A DNA stretch of 7,885 nt. It comes from Lachnoclostridium sp. UBA933 (GTDB lineage Bacteria; Bacillota; Clostridia; Lachnospirales; Lachnospiraceae). The position numbers and the translations under genes are program-made. Below the pieces are notes generated by a model. It was not told the DNA's origin. It did no database searches and saw nothing but the letters and a program-made list of their open reading frames with translations. Numbering within the stretch: position 1 is the stretch's first letter; each line of letters starts with the position of its first letter. Shown in pieces: positions 1-6,196 of this stretch. The stretch is taken from positions 6,907-14,791 of the forward strand of contig DBDL01000087.1 of the NCBI GenBank assembly GCA_002293545.1. Reading direction: 5' to 3'.

Positions 1-240
1 TGAAACTCGAATGGAATATATCTCCGCATCGGGATTTATCTCAGAGATTACTCCGGCAATACTAGTTCCATGACTAGTTACATCTTGAAAGTACGGAGGA
101 ATGTCATTTTCATCTTCTACGAAATTAATCCGTTCTACAACATTTACATTTTCGGAAAAGTCTATCCCTGAATCCATAACAACAATTTTAATCGGATGCC
201 CGTTTGGTCTAACATGGTCTATTTTGTCTAAACCTATCAT
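1..240 (-). CDS. Subtilisin-like serine protease (S8 family), catalytic body, cut by window edge
   Basis: The frame is open from an ATG at 240 to base 1 (80 codons). It shows the S8 catalytic Asp motif VVMDSGID (Asp codon 172-174) and the catalytic His motif SHGTSIAGVI (His codon 70-72), in the order and spacing usual for subtilases; the Ser motif would lie beyond the left edge. The family is secreted or surface-bound endopeptidases. The eight codons before this ATG, back to the TAG at 265-267, read GDLKWNFQ and join to MIGLDKI. That is the usual 'W-n-x-x-M-I-G-a-d-k' opening of a mature subtilase, so the ATG is probably not the natural start. The only purine-rich stretch upstream (261-266) is about 20 nt away, too far for a normal ribosome site. 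I infer that this is the 3' part of a gene beginning at 468 and broken by an in-frame TAG. Family assignment is firm; functional status is doubtful. Confidence 0.8.
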   Translation of the reverse strand, partial: MIGLDKIDHVRPNGHPIKIVVMDSGIDFSENVNVVERINFVEDENDIPPYFQDVTSHGTSIAGVISEINPDAEIYSIRVS

Positions 241-264
241 TTGAAAATTCCATTTTAAATCCCC

Positions 265-468
265 CTAAGTGCCATTCTCGTTTGTCATAATAAGATAGTC
301 GTCGGTTTCTGATTTTTTTTGCTCAGGGATTTCATTTAAAACTTCCGCTATTGTGGTAGCTGGTTCTAATGTTTTGCTTTTAATTTTTGGATTAGTTTTG
401 CATAATAATCCCAAAACAAGTAAAGTCATCAATGCGTATGCAAGTAGTTTATGTAGTTTCAAATTCAT
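265..468 (-). CDS. Export signal and propeptide-like N-terminal piece of the split S8 protease
   Basis: This is a 67-codon frame ending in TAG (265-267), in the same frame as the protease body at 1-240. The start chosen is the ATG at 466-468, because GGAGGA (473-478) sits at ideal distance before it; an ATG at 478-480 overlaps that site and would add four residues. The product begins MNLKLHK, followed by one hydrophobic segment (about residues 8-23, LLAYALMTLLVLGLLC) that fits a signal peptide or anchor. The Cys at its end does not make a canonical lipobox. A charged tail of about 45 residues follows, the size of a short protease propeptide. Nothing else marks it as an independent protein. 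If the TAG is read as sense, the two parts form a continuous signal-propeptide-protease. As a free-standing peptide its function is unknown. Confidence 0.6.
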   Translation of the reverse strand: MNLKLHKLLAYALMTLLVLGLLCKTNPKIKSKTLEPATTIAEVLNEIPEQKKSETDDYLIMTNENGT

Positions 469-472
469 AGAT

Positions 473-478
473 TCCTCC
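473..478 (-). promoter_or_regulatory. Ribosome binding site deciding the start of the split protease
   Basis: GGAGGA lies four bases before the ATG at 468. It overlaps the alternative ATG at 480, which makes the downstream ATG the likelier start. Confidence 0.6.
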
Positions 479-551
479 ATTCTTACCCAAAATTAGACTT
501 TCATTAAGATATACTATTTCACAATTAAATCTGTTATCTGGCTATTACTTA

Positions 552-674
552 AACGCTTTCTTCTGGAAGAAAACAGCACTCTGTTTCGTAGGATTTTAAA
601 TGCAGAATAGTATTAGTCCATAGTTCCTCGAATTGCAATAATTCTATTCCAGATTGTTTGCTTATTGTAATATA
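552..674 (-). pseudogene. Short open stretch without start codon, possible gene remnant
   Basis: Between TAA codons at 675-677 and 549-551 there are 41 open codons on the minus strand. They read in a protein-like way (for example SGIELLQFEELW, and a tail with CCFLPEESV), but no ATG or GTG precedes them. It lies upstream of the split protease in the same direction and may be the tail of a decayed gene. I do not recognise it; chance openness in AT-rich DNA is a real alternative. Confidence 0.15.
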
Positions 675-701
675 TTATAACATTGTAGAATTTTCTGCAA
701 A
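674..701 (-). promoter_or_regulatory. Possible sigma-A promoter upstream of the split protease
   Basis: On the minus strand TTTGCA (696-701) and TATAAT (674-679) are separated by 16 bases. An inverted repeat of AACATTGT (679-686) and ACAATGTT (721-728) flanks the -35 side and could be an operator. The distance to the start at 468 is about 200 bases, which is long, and in AT-rich DNA such matches arise by chance. Confidence 0.25.
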
Positions 702-779
702 TCCTTATCCCTATATTATCACAATGTTGTAAAATGTAAATAATTAATTTAATAAACTCATATTTCGCATATCAAAAAG

Positions 780-863
780 ATGATACACTTTGAAAACACC
801 GATACAATAATAACAGATTATGGAGATAATGATACTCCCGCCCAGCCACAGACAAATCTATAA
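780..863 (+). CDS. Possible 27-residue peptide or decayed C-terminal tail
   Basis: A short plus-strand frame starts with ATG at 780-782 and stops at TAA 861-863. The acidic, Asn/Asp/Thr-rich tail ends in TPAQPQTNL. The frame is open eight codons further upstream, to TAA 753-755. The stretch before the ATG is A-rich with no recognisable ribosome site, so this is more likely a leftover of a larger gene than a translated peptide. No family recognised. Confidence 0.15.
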   Translation: MIHFENTDTIITDYGDNDTPAQPQTNL

Positions 864-1086
864 TAAAAATCCGATATCAGAAAAACCGTTGTAAAATTTA
901 ATTATAAATTGATTAACAGAAAACAAATTATTGTATATTGACAAGTAATGGAAAATAACATAGGCTATATTTATAAATAACATGATATGTTTACGAATGA
1001 TGAAATGTTCAGGGGAAATATGGGTGCATTTGAGCTGAGATTTCATATTTATTTGTGGATGTATCATGTTTTGTATTGTAAAAAAA
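864..1086. other. AT-rich non-coding stretch before the LRR gene
   Basis: No convincing gene is seen here on either strand. A TTGACA at 938-943 would suit a sigma-A -35 box, but the hexamer 17 bases on (TAGGCT, 961-966) matches the -10 consensus poorly. AAATATG (1016-1022) and CATATTT (1044-1050) can pair, but the loop is long. I recognise no riboswitch core. Confidence 0.4.
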
Positions 1087-1155
1087 TAGGAGGTAATTAC
1101 TATGTAAGAAGAAACAACAAGCGTTATACAAGTCTGAAGTGAAACAATCCCTGTA
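1087..1155 (+). pseudogene. Start-stop element: strong ribosome site, ATG, then TAA; decayed gene start
   Basis: TAGGAGGT (1087-1094) stands seven bases before an ATG (1102-1104) that is followed at once by TAA (1105-1107). Removing the single T at 1105 would open a frame reading MKKKQQALYKSEVKQSL before a TAA. The stretch from the Shine-Dalgarno to about 1122 also resembles the start of the LRR gene: ATG-x-AAGAAGAA-ACAACAAG here against ATGAAAGAAGAAAACAACAAG at 1265. It may be a broken duplicate of that start, or the relic of another short gene. Translation of more than one codon is impossible as the sequence stands. Confidence 0.35.
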
Positions 1156-1414
1156 AAGCTTACCCGAATGGAACTGAAAACCTAAAACAATAACAGCAAA
1201 AGACAAAGACAGATTTAACACCCTGACGAAAACTAAATAACGAATTTGAAAAGGGGAATTGCGTATGAAAGAAGAAAACAACAAGAAAAGAGTACATATT
1301 ATTGGAATTACATGTAGTATCGTTGCATTAATGATTATTTTTATAGGGATTCCCCATTCCGTTTCCCAAGCAAGTACGTATTATAGTCAAGGTTATCATT
1401 AGATCTTGATGGCA

Positions 1415-2285
1415 CCGGAAAAGCATATATTGAAGATTATGACGGTCCCGGCGGCATTATCGAAATACCAAGGATATTAGGCACTCATCAGGTTACTGGT
1501 ATTGCCGCATATGCGTTTGATTTTAAGTTTGGTATTACAGAAATTATCCTCCCGCAGGGATTGACAATTATTCAAAATAATGCATTTCAATATTGTCTTG
1601 ACTTAGAAAGAGTTTCAATTCCTTCAAGTGTGATTTCAATAGGACAAGAAGCATTTTTTATGAGCACTATAAAATATGTTGATTTTAAGGGGGCAACACC
1701 ACCATCTATTGCATATAGTGCATTTCATAATGCTGTATGGTTACAGGAAGTTTCCGTCCCGATTGGAAGTTATAATATATATCGAAACATGTTTTCTGCA
1801 TTTTCTTCGTCAGGCGTTATTATGCCGCAAATAAAAGAGAAAACAGAAGCCTACTTCGATTATCGCATGGAAGGGAATAATGCAATCGTTGCTAGTTACA
1901 ACGGTCCGGGCGGTGTGGTTAATGTACCAAGTACATTAGGCGGGCATCCAGTTATTGCTATTGGCAAATATGCATTTGATTATCGACTCGGTATTGAAGA
2001 AGTAACACTTCCCCAAGGATTGGTTCGTATTGAAAAGAATGCATTTCAATACTGCCTTGACATGGAAAGAATGACGATACCGTCCAGTGTGACTTCCATA
2101 GGAGCTTATGCGTTTTATGTAAACGGCATAAGAAGTTTAGAGTTTAAAAGAGCGACACCGCCCTCTTTTGAAGCACATGCAATTTATAATTGTCCAAGTT
2201 TAAGTGAGATTTATGTTCCGGCAGGAAGTTATTATGCATACGGAGTATTAAATGGACTAGGAATTAATACTTCAATCATAAGAGA
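1415..2285 (+). repeat. Internal tandem duplication of a 459-bp LRR module
   Basis: Equivalent positions lie exactly 459 bases (153 codons) apart: acggtcc at 1442 and 1901, aatgcatttcaata at 1579 and 2038. The copies have diverged mostly at third positions and in the segments around 1650-1840 and 2110-2285. This shows that the second frame evolved as coding sequence. Confidence 0.75.
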
Positions 2286-2297
2286 AAGAGGAGCAAC

Positions 2298-2340
2298 ACC
2301 GACTCCCACTCCAACGATTAAACCGACTCCCACTCCAACG
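2298..2340 (+). repeat. 24-bp direct repeat encoding the Thr/Pro linker
   Basis: A 19-base unit (ACCGACTCCCACTCCAACG) occurs at 2298-2316 and again at 2322-2340, period 24 bases, encoding TPTPT-x-KP repeats. Such linkers separate LRR domains from wall-proximal domains, and their copy number can change by slippage. Confidence 0.8.
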
Positions 2341-2756
2341 GTCAAACCGCCGCCAAACAATCCAACATACTCAAGCAGAACTACTTTAAACTTAAGGAAT
2401 GTGGCTTCTGTTCCTAATACTGCACAGATATCATCTTTTTCAGTCAATGGAAACTTCCGCATCAGTACATCAGGAACATTAAATTTGAGAGCATGGAACG
2501 ATATCACTTACACAATCTATGAGCCAACTATTGTTGGTGATCGTAATTTCCCAATCAGAAATTATGTTGAAAGTGCAAAAGCTGTCTGGACAATTGACTA
2601 TTATACGTTTGGCACAGGTTCATCAACATTTGATGTGTCCGGGGTAATGATTAACTATCGGTATGATAAGTACGAGGACTTCTAAGCAAAGAATATAAAT
2701 TCCCCAATAAATTATAGACCAAACAGAAATCTTATTTTCAGACGTACATAAGTTTA

Positions 2757-2805
2757 AAACAAACCCGCAACCCCGATATATATCATGGGTTGCGGGTTTG
2801 TTTTT
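2757..2805. terminator. Strong bidirectional intrinsic terminator between the LRR gene and Fla1
   Basis: A perfect 17-bp stem (2757-2773 with 2787-2803) has a GC-rich core, a 13-base loop, a T run (2801-2805) for the plus strand and an A run at 2756-2759 giving a T run for the minus strand. It lies between convergent genes ending at 2685 (+) and 2823 (-). Confidence 0.9.
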
Positions 2806-2822
2806 ATGACAAATAATACTTT

Positions 2823-3626
2823 TTATCTCAATAAGGAAAGAACTCCTTGTGTTGCCTGATTTGCCTGTGCTAACATCGCCTGACCGGCTTGCTGCAAAAT
2901 ACTGTCTTTTGAATACTTCGTCATCTCTGACGCCATATTTACATCTCGGATTCGGGACTCGGCAGCCTGCAAGTTCTCCGCCGTATTATCGGAGTTACGA
3001 ATCGCATATTCCAAACGGTTCTGCAAAGCACCGAGCTTGGATCGTTCCTGCGAAAGTGCTGCAATGTTGTCGTCAATGGATTTGATTGATTTTGTCGCAT
3101 CATCATAACTGCCTACTGCACTGTAAATGGCTGCCATGGACGAAGCCTCAATATCAATTTGGATATTTTGGCTCATGTTTGCGCCTACTTGAAGGTTTTT
3201 ATCTTTAAAGCCGCCGCTTAATAAGTTCTGCGTATTGAACTCTGTTTGTGCTGTAATACGATCAAATTCTGATACCAAGGCATTCAGCTCTTCTGAAATC
3301 GCCTGACGATCCACCGTTACGTTTACATCATTTGCTGCCTGAACAGCAAGTTCTCTTGCTCTTTGAAGGATAGAATGCTGCTCGTTCATTGCACCTTCTG
3401 CCGTTTGTATCAGAGAAATACCATCCTGTGAGTTTGCGGAAGCTCTTTCCAATCCTCTGACCTGACTTCTCATTTTTTCCGAAATGGAAAGTCCTGCTGC
3501 ATCATCGGCAGCCCGATTGATACGATATCCGCTTGCAAGCTTTTCTGTTGATTTTGCAAGACTTGAATTGGTAATCCCTAATTGTCTGTTTGTATTGGCT
3601 GATGCCATATTATGTTGAACGATCAT
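2823..3626 (-). CDS. fliC: Flagellin (Fla1)
   Basis: This 267-residue flagellin is complete from ATG 3626 to TAA 2823-2825. It forms the filament after export by the flagellar type III apparatus. Residues 1-140 carry the N-terminal D0/D1 helices (SGYRINRAADDAAGLSISEKM; LQRARELAVQAAND at 87-100), and residues 186-267 carry the C-terminal D1/D0 helices ending GVLSLLR. Only about 45 residues lie between, so the outer D2/D3 domains are absent, as in many clostridial flagellins. The centre (151-185) is of the acidic subtype MSQNIQIDIEA shared with Fla4. Fla1 differs from the others at several conserved sites, for example Ala40 in RAADDAAG where Fla2-4 have Gly. AGGAGGA (3634-3640) is the ribosome site, and a sigma-28 promoter lies upstream. 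Unlike Fla2 and Fla3 it has no leader hairpin. It diverges from the glycosyltransferase at 3768. Confidence 0.97.
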   Translation of the reverse strand: MIVQHNMASANTNRQLGITNSSLAKSTEKLASGYRINRAADDAAGLSISEKMRSQVRGLERASANSQDGISLIQTAEGAMNEQHSILQRARELAVQAANDVNVTVDRQAISEELNALVSEFDRITAQTEFNTQNLLSGGFKDKNLQVGANMSQNIQIDIEASSMAAIYSAVGSYDDATKSIKSIDDNIAALSQERSKLGALQNRLEYAIRNSDNTAENLQAAESRIRDVNMASEMTKYSKDSILQQAGQAMLAQANQATQGVLSLLR

Positions 3627-3633
3627 AATGAAA

Positions 3634-3640
3634 TCCTCCT
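3634..3640 (-). promoter_or_regulatory. Ribosome binding site of Fla1, single possible CsrA site
   Basis: TCAGGAGGAT precedes the start by seven bases. The GGA in it could bind CsrA, but the rest of the leader (up to about 3671) is AT-only with no second GGA hairpin, in contrast to Fla2 and Fla3. Confidence 0.55.
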
Positions 3641-3677
3641 GATTTTTATTATTTGATTTATTATTTTCATATAATAT

Positions 3678-3704
3678 ATATCGGACAATTCTTTTTTCAC
3701 TTTA
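3678..3704 (-). promoter_or_regulatory. Sigma-28 (SigD/FliA-type) promoter of Fla1
   Basis: On the minus strand TAAA (3701-3704), 15 bases, then TCCGATAT (3678-3685). This matches the sigma-28 consensus TAAA-N15-GCCGATAA except for the first -10 base and the last. It places flagellin expression in the late flagellar class, after FlgM release. Confidence 0.85.
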
Positions 3705-3711
3705 TACATTC

Positions 3712-3740
3712 TTGATAATTTTTTGTATATATGATAAACT
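3712..3740 (+). promoter_or_regulatory. Probable sigma-A promoter of the glycosyltransferase
   Basis: TTGATA (3712-3717), a 17-base spacer, then TAAACT (3735-3740), 27 bases before the start codon. It lies back to back with the Fla1 sigma-28 promoter, and no sigma-28 site is seen in the plus direction, so the enzyme may not be restricted to late flagellar timing. Confidence 0.5.
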
Positions 3741-3767
3741 GTTCTAGTATAGAAACGGAGAGATTAC

Positions 3768-4961
3768 ATGAATATTTTATTTATGGATTGGCTGTGTTTC
3801 GGCAGAGATGATTTGCTGGACGCTTTTAAACAATTGGGGCATGAGGTATTTTTTCATTCTTTAAAAGGGCACGAGCTTACATTACAATTTGAATTGGATT
3901 TTACCGAAGATATCAAAAAAACGATAAAAGGCTCAATGATTGACCTGGCATTTTCAATGAACTATTACCCTTCCGTATCCGAAGCCTGCAAAGAAACCGG
4001 TACGCCGTATCTTTCATGGGTTTATGATAATCCTTTTATTCAATTATACGGAATCAACATCATCAATGACTGTAATCATATTTATACGTTCAACAGCTAT
4101 ACGTATAAGCACTTAAAAAAACAGCATGTTACCACAGTATCTTATGCACCGCTGGCAACCAATACAGAACGCCTGAACAGGTTTTACCTTTCACGGAATG
4201 ACCGAATGACACTCGGTTCCGATGTCAGTTTTGTCGGTTCGTTTTATAACGAAAAAGATAATTACTATGACGATTTGGCGAAACGGTTAAAAGAAAAGGA
4301 TATGTATAAAGTTTTAGGATATGTAGATGCACTGATCGACACTCAATATAAGATATACGGCATAAATTTTGTTCCGGGATGTATGAATAAAACGCTGATT
4401 GAAAATATTATAGAAGTTTATCCTTATTATAAAACATATTTTACTTACTTTGCTGATGATCCATATATCTACGCATGGGTAATCGGTAAAAAAGTTACCG
4501 AATTAGAGAGCCTGAAAATGCTGGAGTCCTTATCAAATCACTTTCAAGTAAAAGTGTTTACACAGGATGAAAATGCAGTAGTGGGAAATTGTGAAATAAA
4601 CGGTGTGGTACATTATCATCACAGGGCCCCCAAAGTTTATAAAGGAAGCAAGATAAATCTCAATATAACCCTCCGGACAATTGAAACCGGTATTCCTTTC
4701 CGTGCGATTGAGATTATGGGCTGTGCCGGTTTTGTGCTGACAAATTATCAGGAAGATTTTCTGCTGCATTTTGAACCGGATAAGGATTTTGTTTTTTATG
4801 AAAGCGAAGAAGATTTGATTGAAAAATGCAGATTCTACCTAAATCATGATACGGAACGGAAAAAAATCGCAAAACATGCTTATGAACGAGTGGCAAGTGA
4901 TCACACCTATATAAAACGAATCCCCGAAATGCTGAATGCTATTTTTCCGGGGCATAAATGA
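3768..4961 (+). CDS. Glycosyltransferase, DUF3880 / Glyco_trans_1_2 type, candidate flagellin glycosyltransferase
   Basis: This complete 397-residue protein has GGAGAGA (3757-3763) before ATG 3768 and stops at TGA 4961. It has no signal peptide or membrane segment, so it should act in the cytoplasm. The N-terminal half begins with a Rossmann-like strand (MNILFMDWLCFGRDDLLDAF) and contains YDNP at 86-89 and DVSFVGSF at 152-159, as in CgeB/DUF3880 proteins. The C-terminal part (about 285-390) matches Glyco_trans_1_2: FRAIEIMGCAGFVLTNY around Arg312, then FEPDKDFVFYES and an HTYIKR end. These are nucleotide-sugar-dependent GT-B enzymes; the conserved Arg/Glu region binds the donor. Donor and acceptor cannot be read from sequence. 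Its place inside the flagellin array suggests O-glycosylation of flagellin Ser/Thr, as known for glycosyltransferases beside fliC in Clostridioides difficile. Alternative: an envelope polysaccharide enzyme. Confidence 0.85.
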   Translation: MNILFMDWLCFGRDDLLDAFKQLGHEVFFHSLKGHELTLQFELDFTEDIKKTIKGSMIDLAFSMNYYPSVSEACKETGTPYLSWVYDNPFIQLYGINIINDCNHIYTFNSYTYKHLKKQHVTTVSYAPLATNTERLNRFYLSRNDRMTLGSDVSFVGSFYNEKDNYYDDLAKRLKEKDMYKVLGYVDALIDTQYKIYGINFVPGCMNKTLIENIIEVYPYYKTYFTYFADDPYIYAWVIGKKVTELESLKMLESLSNHFQVKVFTQDENAVVGNCEINGVVHYHHRAPKVYKGSKINLNITLRTIETGIPFRAIEIMGCAGFVLTNYQEDFLLHFEPDKDFVFYESEEDLIEKCRFYLNHDTERKKIAKHAYERVASDHTYIKRIPEMLNAIFPGHK

Positions 4962-5044
4962 AAAGAGCTGTTTCCCAACCGTTTCGTACGACGATGATGA
5001 TTCTATTCAATTATGTATCATAAAATTTAAACCAAAATATAAAG

Positions 5045-5082
5045 AGGTTCTAAACTTTACCCCAACTCTTGACAAAGAACCT
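5045..5082. repeat. Inverted repeat, possible insertion-sequence end or relic
   Basis: AGGTTCT (5045-5051) pairs with AGAACCT (5076-5082) around a 24-base centre, directly beside the terminator. Read on the minus strand it begins AGGTTCTTTGTCAAGAG, which recalls the GG-x-TCTTTGTCAA ends of ISL3-family elements. No transposase is present. It could be a solo end, a tiny non-autonomous element, or an unrelated hairpin. Confidence 0.3.
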
Positions 5083-5114
5083 AAAAAGAAGCCATCAAAG
5101 GATGGCTTCTTTTT
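5083..5114. terminator. Bidirectional intrinsic terminator between the glycosyltransferase and Fla2
   Basis: A perfect 14-bp stem (5083-5096 with 5101-5114) has a 4-base loop. The A and T runs are part of the stem and serve both directions. The core GAAGCCATC/GATGGCTTC is identical to that of the Fla4 terminator. Confidence 0.9.
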
Positions 5115-5143
5115 ATTTACACACACATAACAGTAATTATAAA

Positions 5144-5947
5144 TTACCTCAATAACGACAATACCCCTTGTGTTGATTGGTTAGCTTGCGCAAGCATCGC
5201 CTGACCAGCCTGTTGTAAAATGCTGTCCTTGGAATACTTGGTCATTTCCTGCGCCATGTTTACATCACGAATACGTGATTCTGCAGACTGTAAGTTCTCT
5301 GCCGTATTATCTGCATTACGGATTGCATATTCCAGACGATTTTGCAATGCACCAAGTTTTGAACGCTGCTTGGAAAGATTTTCAATGTTGGTATCAATGG
5401 ATTTGATGGAAGCTGTTGCAGTAGCATATGAATCTACATTACCATGAATTCCTGTCATTGTCGTACTGGAAATCGTTATCGTAATGTTCTGACCGCTGTT
5501 TGCACCTACTTGAAGATTCTTATTTGAGAATCCGCCGCTCAGTAAGTTTTGTGTATTAAACTCTGTCTGATTCATAATACGATCAAATTCAGATTTTAAT
5601 GCTGATAACTCTTCTGAGATTGCTGCACGGTCCACAGTTACGTTTACATCATTTGCTGCCTGAACAGCAAGTTCTCTTGCTCTCTGCAAAATAGCATGTT
5701 GTTCATTCATAGCGCCTTCTGCTGTCTGAATCAACGAAATACCATCCTGTGAGTTTGCCGATGCTCTTTCCAAACCTCTGACCTGACTTCTCATTTTTTC
5801 GGAAATGGAAAGTCCTGCTGCATCATCGCCTGCACGGTTAATCCGGTAACCGCTGGAAAGTTTCTCTGTCGATTTCGCAAGGTTTGAGTTGGTAATTCCT
5901 AACTGCCTGTTTGTGTTGGCTGACGCCATATTGTGTTGTACTATCAT
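5144..5947 (-). CDS. fliC: Flagellin (Fla2)
   Basis: This complete 267-residue flagellin runs from ATG 5947 to TAA 5144-5146, with AAGGAGG (5956-5962) eight bases upstream. N- and C-terminal D0/D1 helices are nearly identical to Fla3 (SGYRINRAGDDAAG at 32-45, LQRARELAVQAAND at 87-100, end QSTQGVLSLLR), and D2/D3 are absent. The variable centre is rich in Ser and Thr (SGQNITITISSTTMTG, about 151-166), a plausible O-glycosylation segment on the outer face of D1; the modification itself is inference. It is transcribed alone from its own sigma-28 promoter, with a leader hairpin that suggests CsrA control. Neighbours are the convergent glycosyltransferase on one side and Fla3 upstream. Confidence 0.97.
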   Translation of the reverse strand: MIVQHNMASANTNRQLGITNSNLAKSTEKLSSGYRINRAGDDAAGLSISEKMRSQVRGLERASANSQDGISLIQTAEGAMNEQHAILQRARELAVQAANDVNVTVDRAAISEELSALKSEFDRIMNQTEFNTQNLLSGGFSNKNLQVGANSGQNITITISSTTMTGIHGNVDSYATATASIKSIDTNIENLSKQRSKLGALQNRLEYAIRNADNTAENLQSAESRIRDVNMAQEMTKYSKDSILQQAGQAMLAQANQSTQGVLSLLR

Positions 5948-5955
5948 AGTTCATT

Positions 5956-5987
5956 CCTCCTTGAATTTTTTGTGGCTTCCCTGCCAC
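5956..5987 (-). promoter_or_regulatory. Fla2 leader: GGA-loop hairpin plus Shine-Dalgarno, probable CsrA dual site
   Basis: In the mRNA a 5-bp stem GTGGC/GCCAC (5972-5987) closes the loop AGGGAA. A second GGA lies in the Shine-Dalgarno AAGGAGG (5956-5962), 20 nt downstream. CsrA dimers bind two GGA sites at such spacing and block ribosome access; B. subtilis hag is regulated this way together with FliW. The CsrA role here is inference from layout and from covariation with Fla3. Confidence 0.6.
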
Positions 5988-6007
5988 TTTTATGTTTCAC
6001 ATTATAT

Positions 6008-6034
6008 ATATCGGCGTTTTATTTCGTTACTTTA
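6008..6034 (-). promoter_or_regulatory. Sigma-28 promoter of Fla2
   Basis: TAAA (6031-6034), exactly 15 bases, then GCCGATAT (6008-6015) on the minus strand: the best match of the three visible flagellin promoters. It implies a leader of about 55 nt. Confidence 0.9.
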
Positions 6035-6133
6035 TACTTTGATGATCAATATATGCATCAATCTCCCCAAACAGGTTTATCCGGAATTTGCTTCACAAAC
6101 TTCAACCTACAAAACGGAATGTTCTGTTTGACA

Positions 6134-6165
6134 AAAAAGAAGTCACGAAAAGGTGACTTCTTTTT
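6134..6165 (-). terminator. Intrinsic terminator of Fla3
   Basis: A 13-bp stem (6134-6146 with 6153-6165) has the loop GAAAAG; on the minus strand the stem ends in CTTCTTTTTT. It lies between the Fla3 stop and the Fla2 promoter, so Fla3 and Fla2 are separate units. Confidence 0.85.
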
Positions 6166-6196
6166 ATTTTCACATAACAGACAGTGATGATGATAT

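Larger units (their letters stand above)
1265..2685 (+). pseudogene. BspA-like leucine-rich-repeat surface protein, frameshifted behind the signal peptide
   Basis: AGGGGA (1252-1257) lies seven bases before ATG 1265. The first 45 codons encode a lysine-rich N-terminus, a hydrophobic core (about residues 11-30) and a likely cleavage site SQA-ST, then hit TAG at 1400-1402. The rest continues one base out of phase: this second frame is open from 1387 to TAA 2685, and its first usual start is a TTG at 1561. One extra base near 1400 would restore a 473-residue protein. It contains two tandem 153-residue modules of LRR_5 type (AFQYCLDLERVSIPSSV and AFQYCLDMERMTIPSSV are equivalent segments), a Thr/Pro linker (about residues 345-362), and a C-terminal region of about 110 residues that I do not recognise. 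BspA-like LRR proteins are cell-surface or secreted adhesins. No sortase motif or membrane anchor is seen at the end. It is probably a pseudogene, unless the shift is a sequencing error or a switch. Confidence 0.7.

Noticed and set aside
938..966. TTGACA as a promoter of the LRR gene
   Set aside because: The -10 position at normal spacing reads TAGGCT, a poor match, and better hexamers lie at wrong spacing.
1009..1284. 91-codon minus-strand frame with hydrophobic stretches
   Set aside because: It overlaps the LRR start region, has no ribosome site, and its composition is what AT-rich purine runs give in antisense. Treated as chance.
5043..5090. Resemblance to a preQ1-I riboswitch (AGAGGTTCTA opening, A-rich tail)
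   Set aside because: Only the first ten bases fit. The stem that should follow (CCTCT) and the conserved core are missing, and the element lies at the 3' end of the glycosyltransferase, before a terminator, with no downstream plus-strand gene.
4936..5130. 64-codon plus-strand frame overlapping the end of the glycosyltransferase
   Set aside because: It runs through the terminator hairpin and the inverted repeat and has no protein-like pattern.
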